Positions 1 through 8,608 of a stretch of DNA of 64,000 bases are shown piece by piece (position 1 is the first letter of the stretch; the number at the start of each line of letters is the position of its first letter). Below the pieces are notes generated by a model. The model made no database searches. It saw only the letters and a program-made list of their open reading frames with translations, and was not told the DNA's origin. Where the stretch lies: contig NZ_JACJUG010000016.1 of assembly GCF_014174515.1 (NCBI RefSeq), forward strand, positions 1 through 64,000. Reading direction: 5' to 3'. The DNA comes from Mitsuaria sp. WAJ17 (GTDB lineage Bacteria; Pseudomonadota; Gammaproteobacteria; Burkholderiales; Burkholderiaceae_C). Both the position numbers and the translations under genes were made by a program.

Positions 1-373
1 GATTGGGCTTCCACACAATCATCGCCAGCGTCTGCAGCAGCAGCGACATGCCCATCGCCGTGATCAGCGGTGCCAGGCGCGGCGCGTTGCGCAGCGGGCG
101 GTACGCGATTTTCTCGATGGTGAAGTTCAGGAAGGTGCACACGGCCACCGCGCACATCAGCGCGATCACCATCAGCGCCCAGCCCGGCAGGCCAGCATCA
201 GCCAGCAGCGTGACGACCGTCCAGCTGGTGAGCGCACCGGCCATCAGGATCTCGCCGTGGGCGAAATTGATGAGGTTGATGATGCCGTAGACCATCGTGT
301 AGCCCAGTGCCACGAGCGCATACATGCTCCCGAGCACCAGGCCATTGATGATCTGTTGCAGAAAAGTCTCCAT
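1..373 (-). CDS. livH: branched-chain amino-acid ABC transporter permease LivH (5' part, cut by window edge)
   Basis: Inner-membrane permease of a LivHMGF-type importer for branched-chain amino acids or related compounds. The visible 124 N-terminal residues begin METFLQQIINGLVLGSMYAL and carry the family motif INLINFAHGE at about residues 32-41, followed by hydrophobic segments; the gene runs off the left edge. A purine-rich ribosome site (AAGGAAGA) precedes the ATG. The gene is divergent from the dctB-like kinase, and a sigma54-like promoter lies about 60 bases upstream of its start codon. The substrate cannot be told from this fragment; amide or urea transporters share the fold. Confidence 0.85.
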   Translation of the reverse strand, partial: METFLQQIINGLVLGSMYALVALGYTMVYGIINLINFAHGEILMAGALTSWTVVTLLADAGLPGWALMVIALMCAVAVCTFLNFTIEKIAYRPLRNAPRLAPLITAMGMSLLLQTLAMIVWKPN

Positions 374-432
374 AACAGGTCTTCCTTTGCTTTTTTGCCG
401 GGCGAAACGGCCGCCCCACTGGGCACAGTTAC

Positions 433-448
433 TGCACGAGCCGTGCCA
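433..448 (-). promoter_or_regulatory. sigma54-type (-24/-12) promoter candidate for livH
   Basis: The minus strand reads TGGCACGGCTCGTGCA. This matches the sigma54 consensus TGGCAC-N5-TTGCA at every position but one, with the required 12-base spacing between the GG and GC doublets. The predicted transcript start is near 422, giving a leader of about 50 bases before the livH ATG. The neighbouring dctD-like gene encodes a sigma54 activator, which supports the call. Confidence 0.6.
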
Positions 449-463
449 CCTCTTACGGATCAC

Positions 464-508
464 GGGTAAACACCAGGATTCAAGCGTCTGAAATCCTAGT
501 GTTTACCC
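464..508. promoter_or_regulatory. 17-bp-arm inverted repeat, candidate activator-binding site
   Basis: The arms GGGTAAACACCAGGATT (464-480) and AATCCTAGTGTTTACCC (492-508) are inverted copies with one mismatch, separated by 11 bases. The repeat lies just upstream of the sigma54-like promoter, centred about 63 bases before the predicted transcript start, in the region shared by livH and the dctBD-like genes. It has no T-run, so it is more likely an operator or enhancer-binding site than a terminator. The rest of 374-751 holds only the dctB leader and the repeat copy at 549-566. Confidence 0.5.
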
Positions 509-548
509 TCTGTTTCGAAGACCAGTCGCAGTCCGGTGCCGCTTTGTC

Positions 549-566
549 GGGGGTCAAGTCTTGCCC
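549..566 (+). repeat. dispersed GGGTCARGTCTTGCC element (variant copy)
   Basis: GGGGGTCAAGTCTTGCCC in the livH-dctB intergenic region is a one-base variant of the element seen at 54062-54081 and, in coding sequence, at 2271-2290, 28752-28770 and 55949-55963. It may be a REP-like sequence. Confidence 0.4.
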
Positions 567-751
567 GTATAGAAAGGTGTCGTTCGTCACCCCCTCGTAA
601 CAGGGCGGAATTCCGCCCAGCGCACTGAGCCCCTGTGCGGAAATCCACACGCGGGGCGCCAGGCAGGCCTGCCTCGGCCAGAAGCGGGGGCGGCACGACG
701 CGGGCCGCCGGCGCGACACCCCGCCAGCGATTGGGCACACTACGGCACCTG

Positions 752-2674
752 ATGAGCGCGCCCACTGCCCTGTTGCAAGCCCTGCCACCTCCCGATACCC
801 GCCCCTGGTGGCGGCGCTGGGCCGCACGCCTGCGCAAGCCCAATGCCCATGTCTGGCTGACCCTGGGCCTGGTGGCCCTGGGCATGCTGCTGGGACAGCG
901 CCTGAGCGAGAACGCCGGCATGGCCCAACTGGCCGCCGTGGCCAGCGAACGGTTGGAGCTCTACACCGCCGCGCTGGATGCCGAGCTGGCACGCCACGAC
1001 TATCTGCCCAACCTGATCGCCATCGACGAGGAGGTGCAGGCCCTCATCGCCCAGCCCCAAGACAGCACGCTGCGGCGGCGGGCCGACCTGAAGCTGGCCC
1101 GCATCACGGTGCGCGCCGGGGCCAGCGCCTCCTATCTGGTGGACGCCCAGGGCAATGTGCTGGCCAGCAGCCAGGCCAGCGACACCGGCAACAACCCCCT
1201 GAGCACCAGCGAGCAGGGCCGACTGCGCGATGCCCTTCAGGCCCAGGCCCAGCACTTCTTCGCCGTCAACGAGAGCAATGGCAGCACCGAGTACTTCATG
1301 CTGCACCTGGTTCGCCGCCAGCGGCAGCTGCAGGCGGCCGTGGTCGTGCGCCTCAACCTGGCCCCCCTGGAGGCCACCTGGGTGGACTTGGGCCTGCGCT
1401 CGCATGGCGAGAAGCTGCTGGTGGTGGACGACAACGACGTGCTGATCATGTCCTCGGTGCCCGAGTGGAAGTACCGCATCCTGGGCCATGTGACGCCGGA
1501 GGTGCGTGCTGCGCTGCAGTCCTCGGGCCGCTATCCCGGGGCCGAGCTGCAGGGCATGGGCATGGACACCGAGGGCATGGAGAAGCAGGACGCTCTGCTC
1601 GTGGCCGTGCCCGCCGCCCGGGGCCTGCGCGAGGGCGGCCTGCTGCTGGCCCAGCAGCGCGTGGCGGCGCCGCTGGGCGTGCGCCTGGTGACGTTGTCCG
1701 ATCCGGCCGAGGTCTGGCGCCAGGCGCATTACGCCACCTGGGGCGGCGGCGCCTTCGGGGCCAGCGTGGGCCTGATGAGCCTGTACCTGGCCTCGCGTCG
1801 CCGCGCCCTGCGCCAGGTCTTCCAGGCGCAGACGGCCCTGCAGAAGGCCCATGGGGAGCTGGAGCGCCTGGTGGACCACAGAACCCGCGAATTGCGCGCC
1901 ACCAACGAGGAGCTGAAGCGCCAGATCGCCCAGACGCTGCAAGCTGAGACCGAATTGGTGCAGGCCGGCAAGCTGGCCGTGCTGGGGCAGATGTCCGCCG
2001 GCATCTCGCATGAACTCAACCAGCCCCTGACCGCCTTGCGTGCGCTGTCAGCCAACACCCTGCGCTTCCTGGAGGCCGGCCGCACCCAGACCGTGGCCGA
2101 GAACCTCAAGGCCATCGACAGCGTGGTGGAGCGCATGGCCGCCATCACCCGCCAGCTCAAGAGCTTTGCCCGCAAGGCCGAAAACGCCGCTGAGCCGGCC
2201 GTGCTACAGACTGCCATCGCCAATGTGCTGCTGCTGCTGGAACACCGGCTGCGCAGCGCGCAGGTCGAAGTCAGGCAAGACCTGACCCTGCCCGAGCACC
2301 TGCGCGACAACCTGCGGGTCAAGGCCGACGCCAACCGGCTTGAGCAGGTGCTGGTGAACCTGGTGGGCAATGCCATCGACGCGATGGACGAGGTCTCCCC
2401 CCGCCGCCTGTTGATCAGCGCCCGCCTCGACGGCGAGCGGGTGCGCGTGCAGGTGCGCGACAACGGCAAGGGCCTGGACCCCGCCCTGGTACCTCGCCTC
2501 TTCGAGCCCTTCTTCACCACCAAGCCTGCGGGCCAGGGCCTGGGCCTGGGGCTGGTGATCTCGTCGAAGATCGTCCATGAATTCGGCGGTACGCTCAGGG
2601 CTGTACCGCCCGAGGACTTGCTGCACGCAGAGGCCGGCGGCATGTGCTTCGAGTTTGATCTGGCCTGGGAATGA
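752..2674 (+). CDS. dctB: DctB-like sensor histidine kinase
   Basis: Membrane sensor kinase of the NtrB/DctB class, 640 residues. A first membrane helix (about 33-49) is followed by a periplasmic sensing region to about 325 and a second helix (about 326-350, ending ASRRR). A coiled linker leads to the phospho-acceptor domain with His420 in SHELNQPL, then the ATPase domain with N-box NLVGNAIDAM, DNGKG and GLGLGL. The ATG at 752 is preferred to an upstream in-frame start at 635, whose extra 39 residues are Arg/Gly-rich and unlike a DctB N-terminus. The response regulator starts one base after its stop. DctB senses C4-dicarboxylates, but the divergent LivH transporter makes another ligand possible. 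Confidence 0.8.
   Translation: MSAPTALLQALPPPDTRPWWRRWAARLRKPNAHVWLTLGLVALGMLLGQRLSENAGMAQLAAVASERLELYTAALDAELARHDYLPNLIAIDEEVQALIAQPQDSTLRRRADLKLARITVRAGASASYLVDAQGNVLASSQASDTGNNPLSTSEQGRLRDALQAQAQHFFAVNESNGSTEYFMLHLVRRQRQLQAAVVVRLNLAPLEATWVDLGLRSHGEKLLVVDDNDVLIMSSVPEWKYRILGHVTPEVRAALQSSGRYPGAELQGMGMDTEGMEKQDALLVAVPAARGLREGGLLLAQQRVAAPLGVRLVTLSDPAEVWRQAHYATWGGGAFGASVGLMSLYLASRRRALRQVFQAQTALQKAHGELERLVDHRTRELRATNEELKRQIAQTLQAETELVQAGKLAVLGQMSAGISHELNQPLTALRALSANTLRFLEAGRTQTVAENLKAIDSVVERMAAITRQLKSFARKAENAAEPAVLQTAIANVLLLLEHRLRSAQVEVRQDLTLPEHLRDNLRVKADANRLEQVLVNLVGNAIDAMDEVSPRRLLISARLDGERVRVQVRDNGKGLDPALVPRLFEPFFTTKPAGQGLGLGLVISSKIVHEFGGTLRAVPPEDLLHAEAGGMCFEFDLAWE
2271..2290 (-). repeat. dispersed TCAGGCAAGACCTGACCCTG element inside dctB
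   Basis: The plus strand reads TCAGGCAAGACCTGACCCTG, encoding RQDLTLP in frame. Nineteen bases are identical to 28752-28770, which lie in an unrelated gene in antisense. Confidence 0.5.
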
Positions 2675-2675
2675 C

Positions 2676-4022
<1,347 letters not shown>

Positions 4023-4091
4023 GCCAGCCCTCCCTCCCAGGAAGCCGGCCGGTCGGTAGAGCAGCAGGACGTCCCGGCCGCGCCCTCGGCC

Positions 4092-4250
4092 TCAGAGCAT
4101 GGCGATCACGGCTGTGCCAGTGCCCATCAGGCCGCTGAGCACGCCGAGCAGCACCACATCGCGCCTCTCGTTGCCCATGCGCCAGGCCTGGAAAGTGACC
4201 CAGACAAGGCAGGCGGTCAGGGAGCTGAAAAGGAGCGTGCTGGTGTCCAT
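4092..4250 (-). CDS. small membrane protein, unknown function (52 aa)
   Basis: Short protein starting MDTSTLLFSSLTACLVWVTF with two hydrophobic stretches (about 4-20 and 33-51) separated by a charged turn (RMGNERRD), so probably a two-helix inner-membrane protein. Longer in-frame starts upstream lack hydrophobic character and are not preferred. It sits downstream of another small membrane protein on the same strand, in a cassette that includes NhaR-like, TerB-like and BI-1-like genes. I do not recognise the family. Confidence 0.5.
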   Translation of the reverse strand: MDTSTLLFSSLTACLVWVTFQAWRMGNERRDVVLLGVLSGLMGTGTAVIAML

Positions 4251-4330
4251 GGCGATGTCAGTCAGGGTTGTGCGAGAAATGAGGCGGTGTGGGTTACGGT
4301 GGTGGGGGACTGGCCCCTCGGACGGGCAAA

Positions 4331-4708
4331 TCAGGCCGGCAAGTCGCGGCGATGCCACCGCGCGATGCACAGATGCAGTCCGGCGCCCAGCAGCAGGAGC
4401 ATCGCGCTGCCAAGCCCCCAGAGGACCCAGGCCGCCACCGTCAGGCCGCTTGCCAGTGCCGGGGCCGCTTGAAGCAGTCCCTCAACGAACGGCCCTGGCT
4501 CGGCCAACAGGCTACCCAGCCATTGGGCAAGGTCCGTGGACACCCAGGGCTCCAGCCAGTCCGGCAGCGGCCGGGCGCTCGCAGCGGCGCCGGTGAGAGC
4601 CGCTGCATTCGAGAGCGCCCATTCAGCGACGGCATGCAGCGCCCAGGCGACCAGGGACCACAACGCGATGAGCGATGTCACAAGGAGCCAGCCTAGGACA
4701 TAGAACAT
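4331..4708 (-). CDS. hypothetical membrane protein (125 aa)
   Basis: The protein starts MFYVLGWLLVTSLIALWSLV. It has an N-terminal membrane segment (about 4-25), a central Trp/Leu-rich amphipathic region and a C-terminal membrane segment (about 88-112) followed by the basic tail ARWHRRDLPA. The ATG at 4708 is chosen because GGAAGG lies a few bases upstream; a longer frame begins at 4786 but runs into the nhaR control region. It is divergent from the NhaR-like regulator, the usual position of a LysR target. No family recognised. Confidence 0.55.
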   Translation of the reverse strand: MFYVLGWLLVTSLIALWSLVAWALHAVAEWALSNAAALTGAAASARPLPDWLEPWVSTDLAQWLGSLLAEPGPFVEGLLQAAPALASGLTVAAWVLWGLGSAMLLLLGAGLHLCIARWHRRDLPA

Positions 4709-4757
4709 GAGCGAACCTTCCGAATGGCAGCGAATGCCCCGAGTGTGGGGATTCGTT

Positions 4758-4770
4758 CGCTTCGAACAAA
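4758..4770. promoter_or_regulatory. shared 13-mer CGCTTCGAACAAA, copy 1
   Basis: CGCTTCGAACAAA lies in the divergent region between the 125-aa membrane protein and nhaR, and is repeated exactly at 6443-6455. The TTCGAA core is palindromic and similar half-sites flank it (ATTCGTTCGC). It may be a site for the NhaR-like regulator; this is inference. Confidence 0.4.
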
Positions 4771-4818
4771 CCAGCTTCATACGCATCTAGACTTCGGTTT
4801 TCCCGCATAGGAGGACGC

Positions 4819-5700
4819 ATGCTGAACTACCGCCATCTCCACTATTTCTGGGTCGTCACCAAGGAAGGCGGGTTCGCCCGCGCCGCCGAGCGGCTGGACA
4901 TGGCGGTGCAGACCATCAGTGCGCAGGTGCGTGAGCTCGAGAAGTCCCTCGGGCACCAGTTGCTCAAGCCGGCAGGCCGCGGGGTGGCCCTCACTGAGGC
5001 GGGCCAGGCGGCCTTTGCTCGCGCCGAGGAGATCTTCCAGCTCGGCCAGAGCATTCCGGACGAGGTGCACGAAGCGGCCAGCGGCAAGGTGTCCCGATTG
5101 GCAGTCGGCCTTTCTGACGGAATCTCCAAGCTCGCAGCCCATGCGCTGCTGGAGCCCTTGTTGAGCATCCCCAACCTCCGTCTGGTGTGCCATGAGGGCG
5201 AAGTTGAGCAACTGCTCAGCGAATTGGCGCTGCATCAGCTGGACTTGGTGCTGGCCGGACAGGCGCCGCCGCGCAATGCGAACCTGCGCCTGACCAGCGA
5301 ACGGCTCGTCGTTTCGCCGGTCGATTGGTACGGCCCGACCCGGTGGGTTGGCAAGACCGAGCGCGCTCGCTTTCCGCAATGCCTGGACGACCTACCGGTG
5401 TTGCTGCCCACGGGCCACTCGGCCCTGCGTCAGACCCTGGACCACTGGTTCGAGACGCAAGCGCTGCGCCCCCGCATCGTCGGCGAGTTCGAGGACAGTG
5501 CGCTGATGGCCGTCTTCGCCGCGCGCGGACTGGGCGTATTCCCGGTCAGCCGGCTCGGCGCCGACGATGTCGGCCTGATGCGGGGGCTGCGCCTGCTCGG
5601 CAGCAGTGACAGCGTGAAGGAGGAGATTCACGCCATCCGGTCGCGCCGCGGTCAGCATCACCCACTTGTGGCGCAGGTGCTCGCCGCCGCTCGCGCCTGA
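4819..5700 (+). CDS. nhaR: NhaR-like LysR-family transcriptional regulator
   Basis: LysR-type regulator of 293 residues. The winged helix-turn-helix is at about 1-60 (MLNYRHLHYFWVVTKEGGFA, AAERLDMAVQTISAQVRELE), followed by the substrate-binding domain. The opening and the domain as a whole match NhaR, which activates Na+/H+ antiporter genes in response to sodium in E. coli. A strong AGGAGG precedes the ATG. No antiporter gene is nearby; the neighbours are small membrane proteins and stress-type genes, so it may control this cassette (see the shared 13-mers). Confidence 0.8.
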   Translation: MLNYRHLHYFWVVTKEGGFARAAERLDMAVQTISAQVRELEKSLGHQLLKPAGRGVALTEAGQAAFARAEEIFQLGQSIPDEVHEAASGKVSRLAVGLSDGISKLAAHALLEPLLSIPNLRLVCHEGEVEQLLSELALHQLDLVLAGQAPPRNANLRLTSERLVVSPVDWYGPTRWVGKTERARFPQCLDDLPVLLPTGHSALRQTLDHWFETQALRPRIVGEFEDSALMAVFAARGLGVFPVSRLGADDVGLMRGLRLLGSSDSVKEEIHAIRSRRGQHHPLVAQVLAAARA

Positions 5701-5721
5701 TCAGCGGCTGGCCGGCCCCGG

Positions 5722-6156
5722 TCAGTTCGTGCAGCAGTGTGTCGCCATCGAGGAGACAGCCTCCTGGCCGTCGGACAAGCGCCAGTGACGCCGCGCGGCG
5801 TCCAGGACGATGACCTCACCATCGGCCAGGTGCCCATCCGCCTGCGCCGCGCCCAAGGACAGATGCAGGACCTTCCCTTGCAGCACTGGGTCCGATATCT
5901 CGGACATCAGTGCAGCCAGGATGCTGTCATCGACGCTGATCATGAGCGCCCCTGTGCCCGAGCCGGTGGCCAGGAGTTCTTCGCACAACGTGTGAACGAC
6001 GTGCGGCAGAAGGTGCGGCTCCAGCCCGAGTTCGCGCTCCGCGCCCAACTGCTTGAGCGTGTCGAGCTCTGAGCTGCTCACATGCCCATCGGAGATGAGC
6101 ATCAAGGCCACGATACGGGCCGCAGCCTCGGGGCTGTTGTGGGGGTAGCTTCGCAT
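5722..6156 (-). CDS. TerB-like tellurite-resistance domain protein, paralogue 1
   Basis: A 144-residue, mostly helical cytoplasmic protein starting MRSYPHNSPEAAARIVALML, with the acidic metal-binding-like pattern of TerB proteins (SDGHVSSSELDTL at about 21-33 and QADGHLADGE near 115). The ATG at 6156 is chosen because the paralogue at 8163 starts with the same MRSYP-NSP-AAARIVAL block. The two copies face away from each other and bracket the hpf/BI-1/zinc-ribbon genes. TerB members are linked to stress and membrane-associated processes; the role here is unknown. Confidence 0.7.
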   Translation of the reverse strand: MRSYPHNSPEAAARIVALMLISDGHVSSSELDTLKQLGAERELGLEPHLLPHVVHTLCEELLATGSGTGALMISVDDSILAALMSEISDPVLQGKVLHLSLGAAQADGHLADGEVIVLDAARRHWRLSDGQEAVSSMATHCCTN

Positions 6157-6211
6157 GACAGGAGTCCTTTGACATCTAAAGGCTGGGAACTCAGGCAGAC
6201 GGCCGCATGGC

Positions 6212-6394
6212 TCAGCCACCATGACCCGGGCGCCGGCCCGGCTGCCTGCTCACACGGTGATCTGCCTGGATCCGGACAGGTACGAGTGCCGGAGCGCTCG
6301 GAAACGCCGGGCCTTCAAATGAGCCCCGCAGCGTCTGCAAGTGCTGCCACATTCGCACAAGCATGAGGGAAACGAGACGGAAGAGGTGCTTCAT
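6212..6394 (-). CDS. possible small protein (60 aa), weak call
   Basis: A 60-residue frame starting MKHLFRLVSLMLVRMWQHLQ, with a short hydrophobic, basic N-terminus and no recognised domain. A GGAG lies about 10 bases before the ATG, and the 13-mer at 6443-6455 lies about 50 bases further upstream. The C-terminal half is Pro/Arg/Gly-rich and could be noise of GC-rich DNA. Confidence 0.25.
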   Translation of the reverse strand: MKHLFRLVSLMLVRMWQHLQTLRGSFEGPAFPSAPALVPVRIQADHRVSRQPGRRPGHGG

Positions 6395-6442
6395 GACTGC
6401 TTGCTCCGGGTGTGTCGGGACACCGCAATGTTCCCCCTGATC

Positions 6443-6455
6443 CGCTTCGAACAAA
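6443..6455. promoter_or_regulatory. shared 13-mer CGCTTCGAACAAA, copy 2
   Basis: Exact repeat of 4758-4770, in the same orientation, in the intergenic region serving the TerB-like and HPF-like genes. Two identical copies within 1.7 kb, both in control regions of one cassette, suggest a common operator. Confidence 0.4.
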
Positions 6456-6756
6456 GCGATTTCTGTGAGATGACAACTCAGAAAAATACGAACTGAGCAC
6501 AAGCAATCTCCAGCCGGGCGCGGGAGACCCGCGGACTCGCTCACTGGACCGTCGGTTTGGAAGCAGCGCCAACCGCCAGGTGGGTGGCGTTCGGGCAGAG
6601 GCTGGCTCCGAGGGCCCTGGGCGAACTCCCTAGTCTGCGGCCTGTGCAGCGCGAAACGTTCAGGTTTTTTCGATGCTTTCATCATCGAAATGCTGCTTTT
6701 GCAGATGCAGCACCAGTCCCATATTCCGCTTGAACATCAAGCCATGGAGATCCGTC

Positions 6757-7098
6757 ATGCAAGTGCTCTTCAAGTCCCGCCACCCCCTGGCCACCGAGCT
6801 GCGCGAGCTGGCCGAGCGCCGCGTGAGATTCGTGCTGCGGCGCGTGGGTTGGCTGGTGCCGCGCGCTGAGGTCCAGATGTCGGACGTCAACGGGCCGCGC
6901 GGCGGCATAGACAAGCGCTGCCAGGTGGAACTGCGGACCGATGGAGCCGGGCCGGTGGTCGTCGCCTGCATGGCCAGCGACTGGCGCACCGCGCTGGACA
7001 AGGCGCTGGCCCGGGCCGCGCGCTTCCTCATGCGCCTGTGGCGACGCAGCAGCGACTCACGCCGCCTGCGCCAGCGCCTCATCGGCCTCGAACGCTGA
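6757..7098 (+). CDS. HPF/RaiA-family ribosome-associated protein (short form)
   Basis: A 113-residue protein starting MQVLFKSRHPLATELRELAE, with the S30AE fold pattern: beta strands around QVLFKSR, RAEVQMSDV and RCQVELR, and a basic C-terminal helix (ARFLMRLWRRSSDSRRLRQR). Short HPF proteins bind the 30S decoding region and hibernate ribosomes under stress. The ATG at 6757 has GGAGA six bases upstream; the longer frame from 6673 adds a Cys/Ser-rich leader with no family match. It heads a same-strand run with the BI-1, zinc-ribbon and second TerB-like genes. A housekeeping hpf is probably elsewhere; this looks like an extra copy. Confidence 0.7.
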   Translation: MQVLFKSRHPLATELRELAERRVRFVLRRVGWLVPRAEVQMSDVNGPRGGIDKRCQVELRTDGAGPVVVACMASDWRTALDKALARAARFLMRLWRRSSDSRRLRQRLIGLER

Positions 7099-7125
7099 AC
7101 CCCGAACGACGAAGGACTCAACACC

Positions 7126-7857
7126 ATGAACTCCCTGACGCCCCACTCCTCGACCCCGCGCCCGGAAACCACGGATGCGCCGCGGGACTTCGCAACGGCC
7201 GATGCCGCGGGCCACTCGGCCCCTACCGAGGCCACAGCTGCGCACCGGGTGCTTCGCAACACCTACGCCCTGCTGTCGATGACGCTGCTGTTCAGTGCCG
7301 CCGTCGCCGCGGCCAGCGTGGCGTTCCAGCTGCCGGCACCCGGGCTTCTGCTGACGCTGGGGGGCTACTTCGGCCTGCTCGTGGCAATCCACAAACTCAG
7401 AAACAGTGGCTGGGCGCTGCCAGCGGTATTCGCCTTGACCGGGTTCATGGGCTACTCGCTGGGCCCTGTGCTGGCCAAGTCCCTGGCTCTGCCCGGCGGC
7501 GCGCAGGTGGTGACCATGGCACTGGCCGCCACGGGCGCCACCTTCCTGATCCTGTCGGCCTGGGTGTTGAAGAGCCGACGCGACTTCAGCTTCATGGGCG
7601 GTTTCCTGTTCGCCGGCATGGTGATCGCGCTGATCGCCGGCCTGGGCGCCGTGTTCCTTGAGCTGCCGGCGTTGGGCCTTGCCGTGGCCGCCATGGTGGC
7701 ACTGCTGTCGGCCGGGCTGATCCTCTTCGAGACCAGCCGCATCGTCAACGGCGGCGAGACCAACTACGTGCTGGCCACGGTCGGTCTCTATGTCTCAGTA
7801 TTCAACCTCTTCACGAGCCTGCTGAGCCTTTTCGGCTTCGGCAGTTCGGACGAGTGA
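7126..7857 (+). CDS. Bax inhibitor-1 / YccA-family membrane protein
   Basis: Inner-membrane protein of 243 residues with a soluble, Thr/Pro/Ala-rich N-terminus (about 1-40) and seven predicted helices from LRNTYALLSMTLLFSAAVAA to the C-terminus. The family signature is visible in ETSRIVNGGETNYVLATVGL and in the closing VSVFNLFTSLLSLFG. YccA modulates FtsH proteolysis of membrane proteins in E. coli, and BI-1 homologues act as calcium-leak channels. It follows the HPF-like gene by 27 bases. The cassette context suggests membrane stress. Confidence 0.85.
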   Translation: MNSLTPHSSTPRPETTDAPRDFATADAAGHSAPTEATAAHRVLRNTYALLSMTLLFSAAVAAASVAFQLPAPGLLLTLGGYFGLLVAIHKLRNSGWALPAVFALTGFMGYSLGPVLAKSLALPGGAQVVTMALAATGATFLILSAWVLKSRRDFSFMGGFLFAGMVIALIAGLGAVFLELPALGLAVAAMVALLSAGLILFETSRIVNGGETNYVLATVGLYVSVFNLFTSLLSLFGFGSSDE

Positions 7858-7877
7858 GCCCGCTACCGGAGCCCATC

Positions 7878-8129
7878 ATGAAATGCCCAGCCTGCCCCGA
7901 TACCGTGCTCGTGATGAGCGAGCGCCAGGGCGTCGAGATCGACTACTGCCCGCAATGCCGCGGCGTGTGGCTCGACCGCGGCGAACTCGACAAGCTCCTC
8001 GAGCGCTCGGCCTCAATGCCGCCGGCAGCGGCACCTTCACAGCCGCATTTCGCAGACGCGGGGCGCGAGTATGCCCGGGGTCGGCACAGCGGCCGCAAGG
8101 AATCCTGGCTTGACGAGATATTCGACTGA
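7878..8129 (+). CDS. TFIIB-type zinc-ribbon protein (83 aa)
   Basis: Small protein starting MKCPACPDTVLVMSERQGVE with a CPAC...CPQCRG zinc ribbon and the family-typical GVWLDRGELDKLLE block (about 34-48); it ends in KESWLDEIFD. Proteins of this class are common next to membrane and stress genes and their function is poorly known. The ATG at 7878 is preferred; a GTG at 7854 would overlap the BI-1 stop and add eight residues without similarity to the family start. Confidence 0.75.
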   Translation: MKCPACPDTVLVMSERQGVEIDYCPQCRGVWLDRGELDKLLERSASMPPAAAPSQPHFADAGREYARGRHSGRKESWLDEIFD

Positions 8130-8162
8130 TCCGCTTCCTTCTGACACCCAAGGGGAATCCTC

Positions 8163-8579
8163 ATGCGCAGCTATCCCGTGAACAGCCCGCAGGCCGCCGC
8201 CCGCATCGTCGCGCTGACGGTGCTCGCCGATGGCGACATCGCAGACACCGAGCTCGATCTGCTCGACCGTGTGGCCGCACACGAGCAGCTCGGCCTTGGC
8301 CGGCAGGAGCTGCATGCGCTGCTGAGCAGCCTCTGTGAAGACTTGCTGTCCAGCGGCCAGCAGCAGGGGGGCGATGCATGCCCGGTGGATGAACGCACGC
8401 TTGGGTACCTGATGAGCGAGATCCAGGATCCAGCCTTGCGGCGCAGGGTGCTGCGGCTGTGCGTACAGCTGGCGGAAGTCGATGCCCAGGTCCACGACGG
8501 CGAGTCCATCGTGCTGAGCACCGCCGTACAGCACTGGGGCCTGGCCCACGAGATGTTCCGGCCCTCCCCGCCAAACTGA
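8163..8579 (+). CDS. TerB-like tellurite-resistance domain protein, paralogue 2
   Basis: A 138-residue protein starting MRSYPVNSPQAAARIVALTV, clearly homologous along its length to the 5722-6156 product (shared MRSYP-NSP, ARIVAL, DG...ELD, LMSEI-DP and an aspartate-rich loop near the C-terminus). It is last in the hpf/BI-1/zinc-ribbon run. AAGGGGAA precedes the ATG. Confidence 0.7.
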   Translation: MRSYPVNSPQAAARIVALTVLADGDIADTELDLLDRVAAHEQLGLGRQELHALLSSLCEDLLSSGQQQGGDACPVDERTLGYLMSEIQDPALRRRVLRLCVQLAEVDAQVHDGESIVLSTAVQHWGLAHEMFRPSPPN

Positions 8580-8608
8580 GCGCTGGCCTCGTTCGCCCGC
8601 TCGGAAGT

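Larger units (their letters stand above)
6157..6756. other. 600-base intergenic region between divergent TerB-like and HPF-like genes
   Basis: It holds the second copy of the 13-mer CGCTTCGAACAAA, one weak small ORF (6212-6394, minus) and AT-richer stretches near 6430-6490 and 6660-6690 that could carry promoters for both flanking genes. I found no RNA gene or mobile element. Confidence 0.5.

Noticed and set aside
740..2011. 423-residue antisense frame in dctB
   Set aside because: His/Gln-rich composition typical of the antisense of GC-rich coding DNA, and no ribosome site or domain.
4331..4786. Longer start at 4786 for the 125-aa membrane protein
   Set aside because: It would overlap the nhaR control region, and the extra residues are charged and not membrane-like; the start at 4708 has a good ribosome site.
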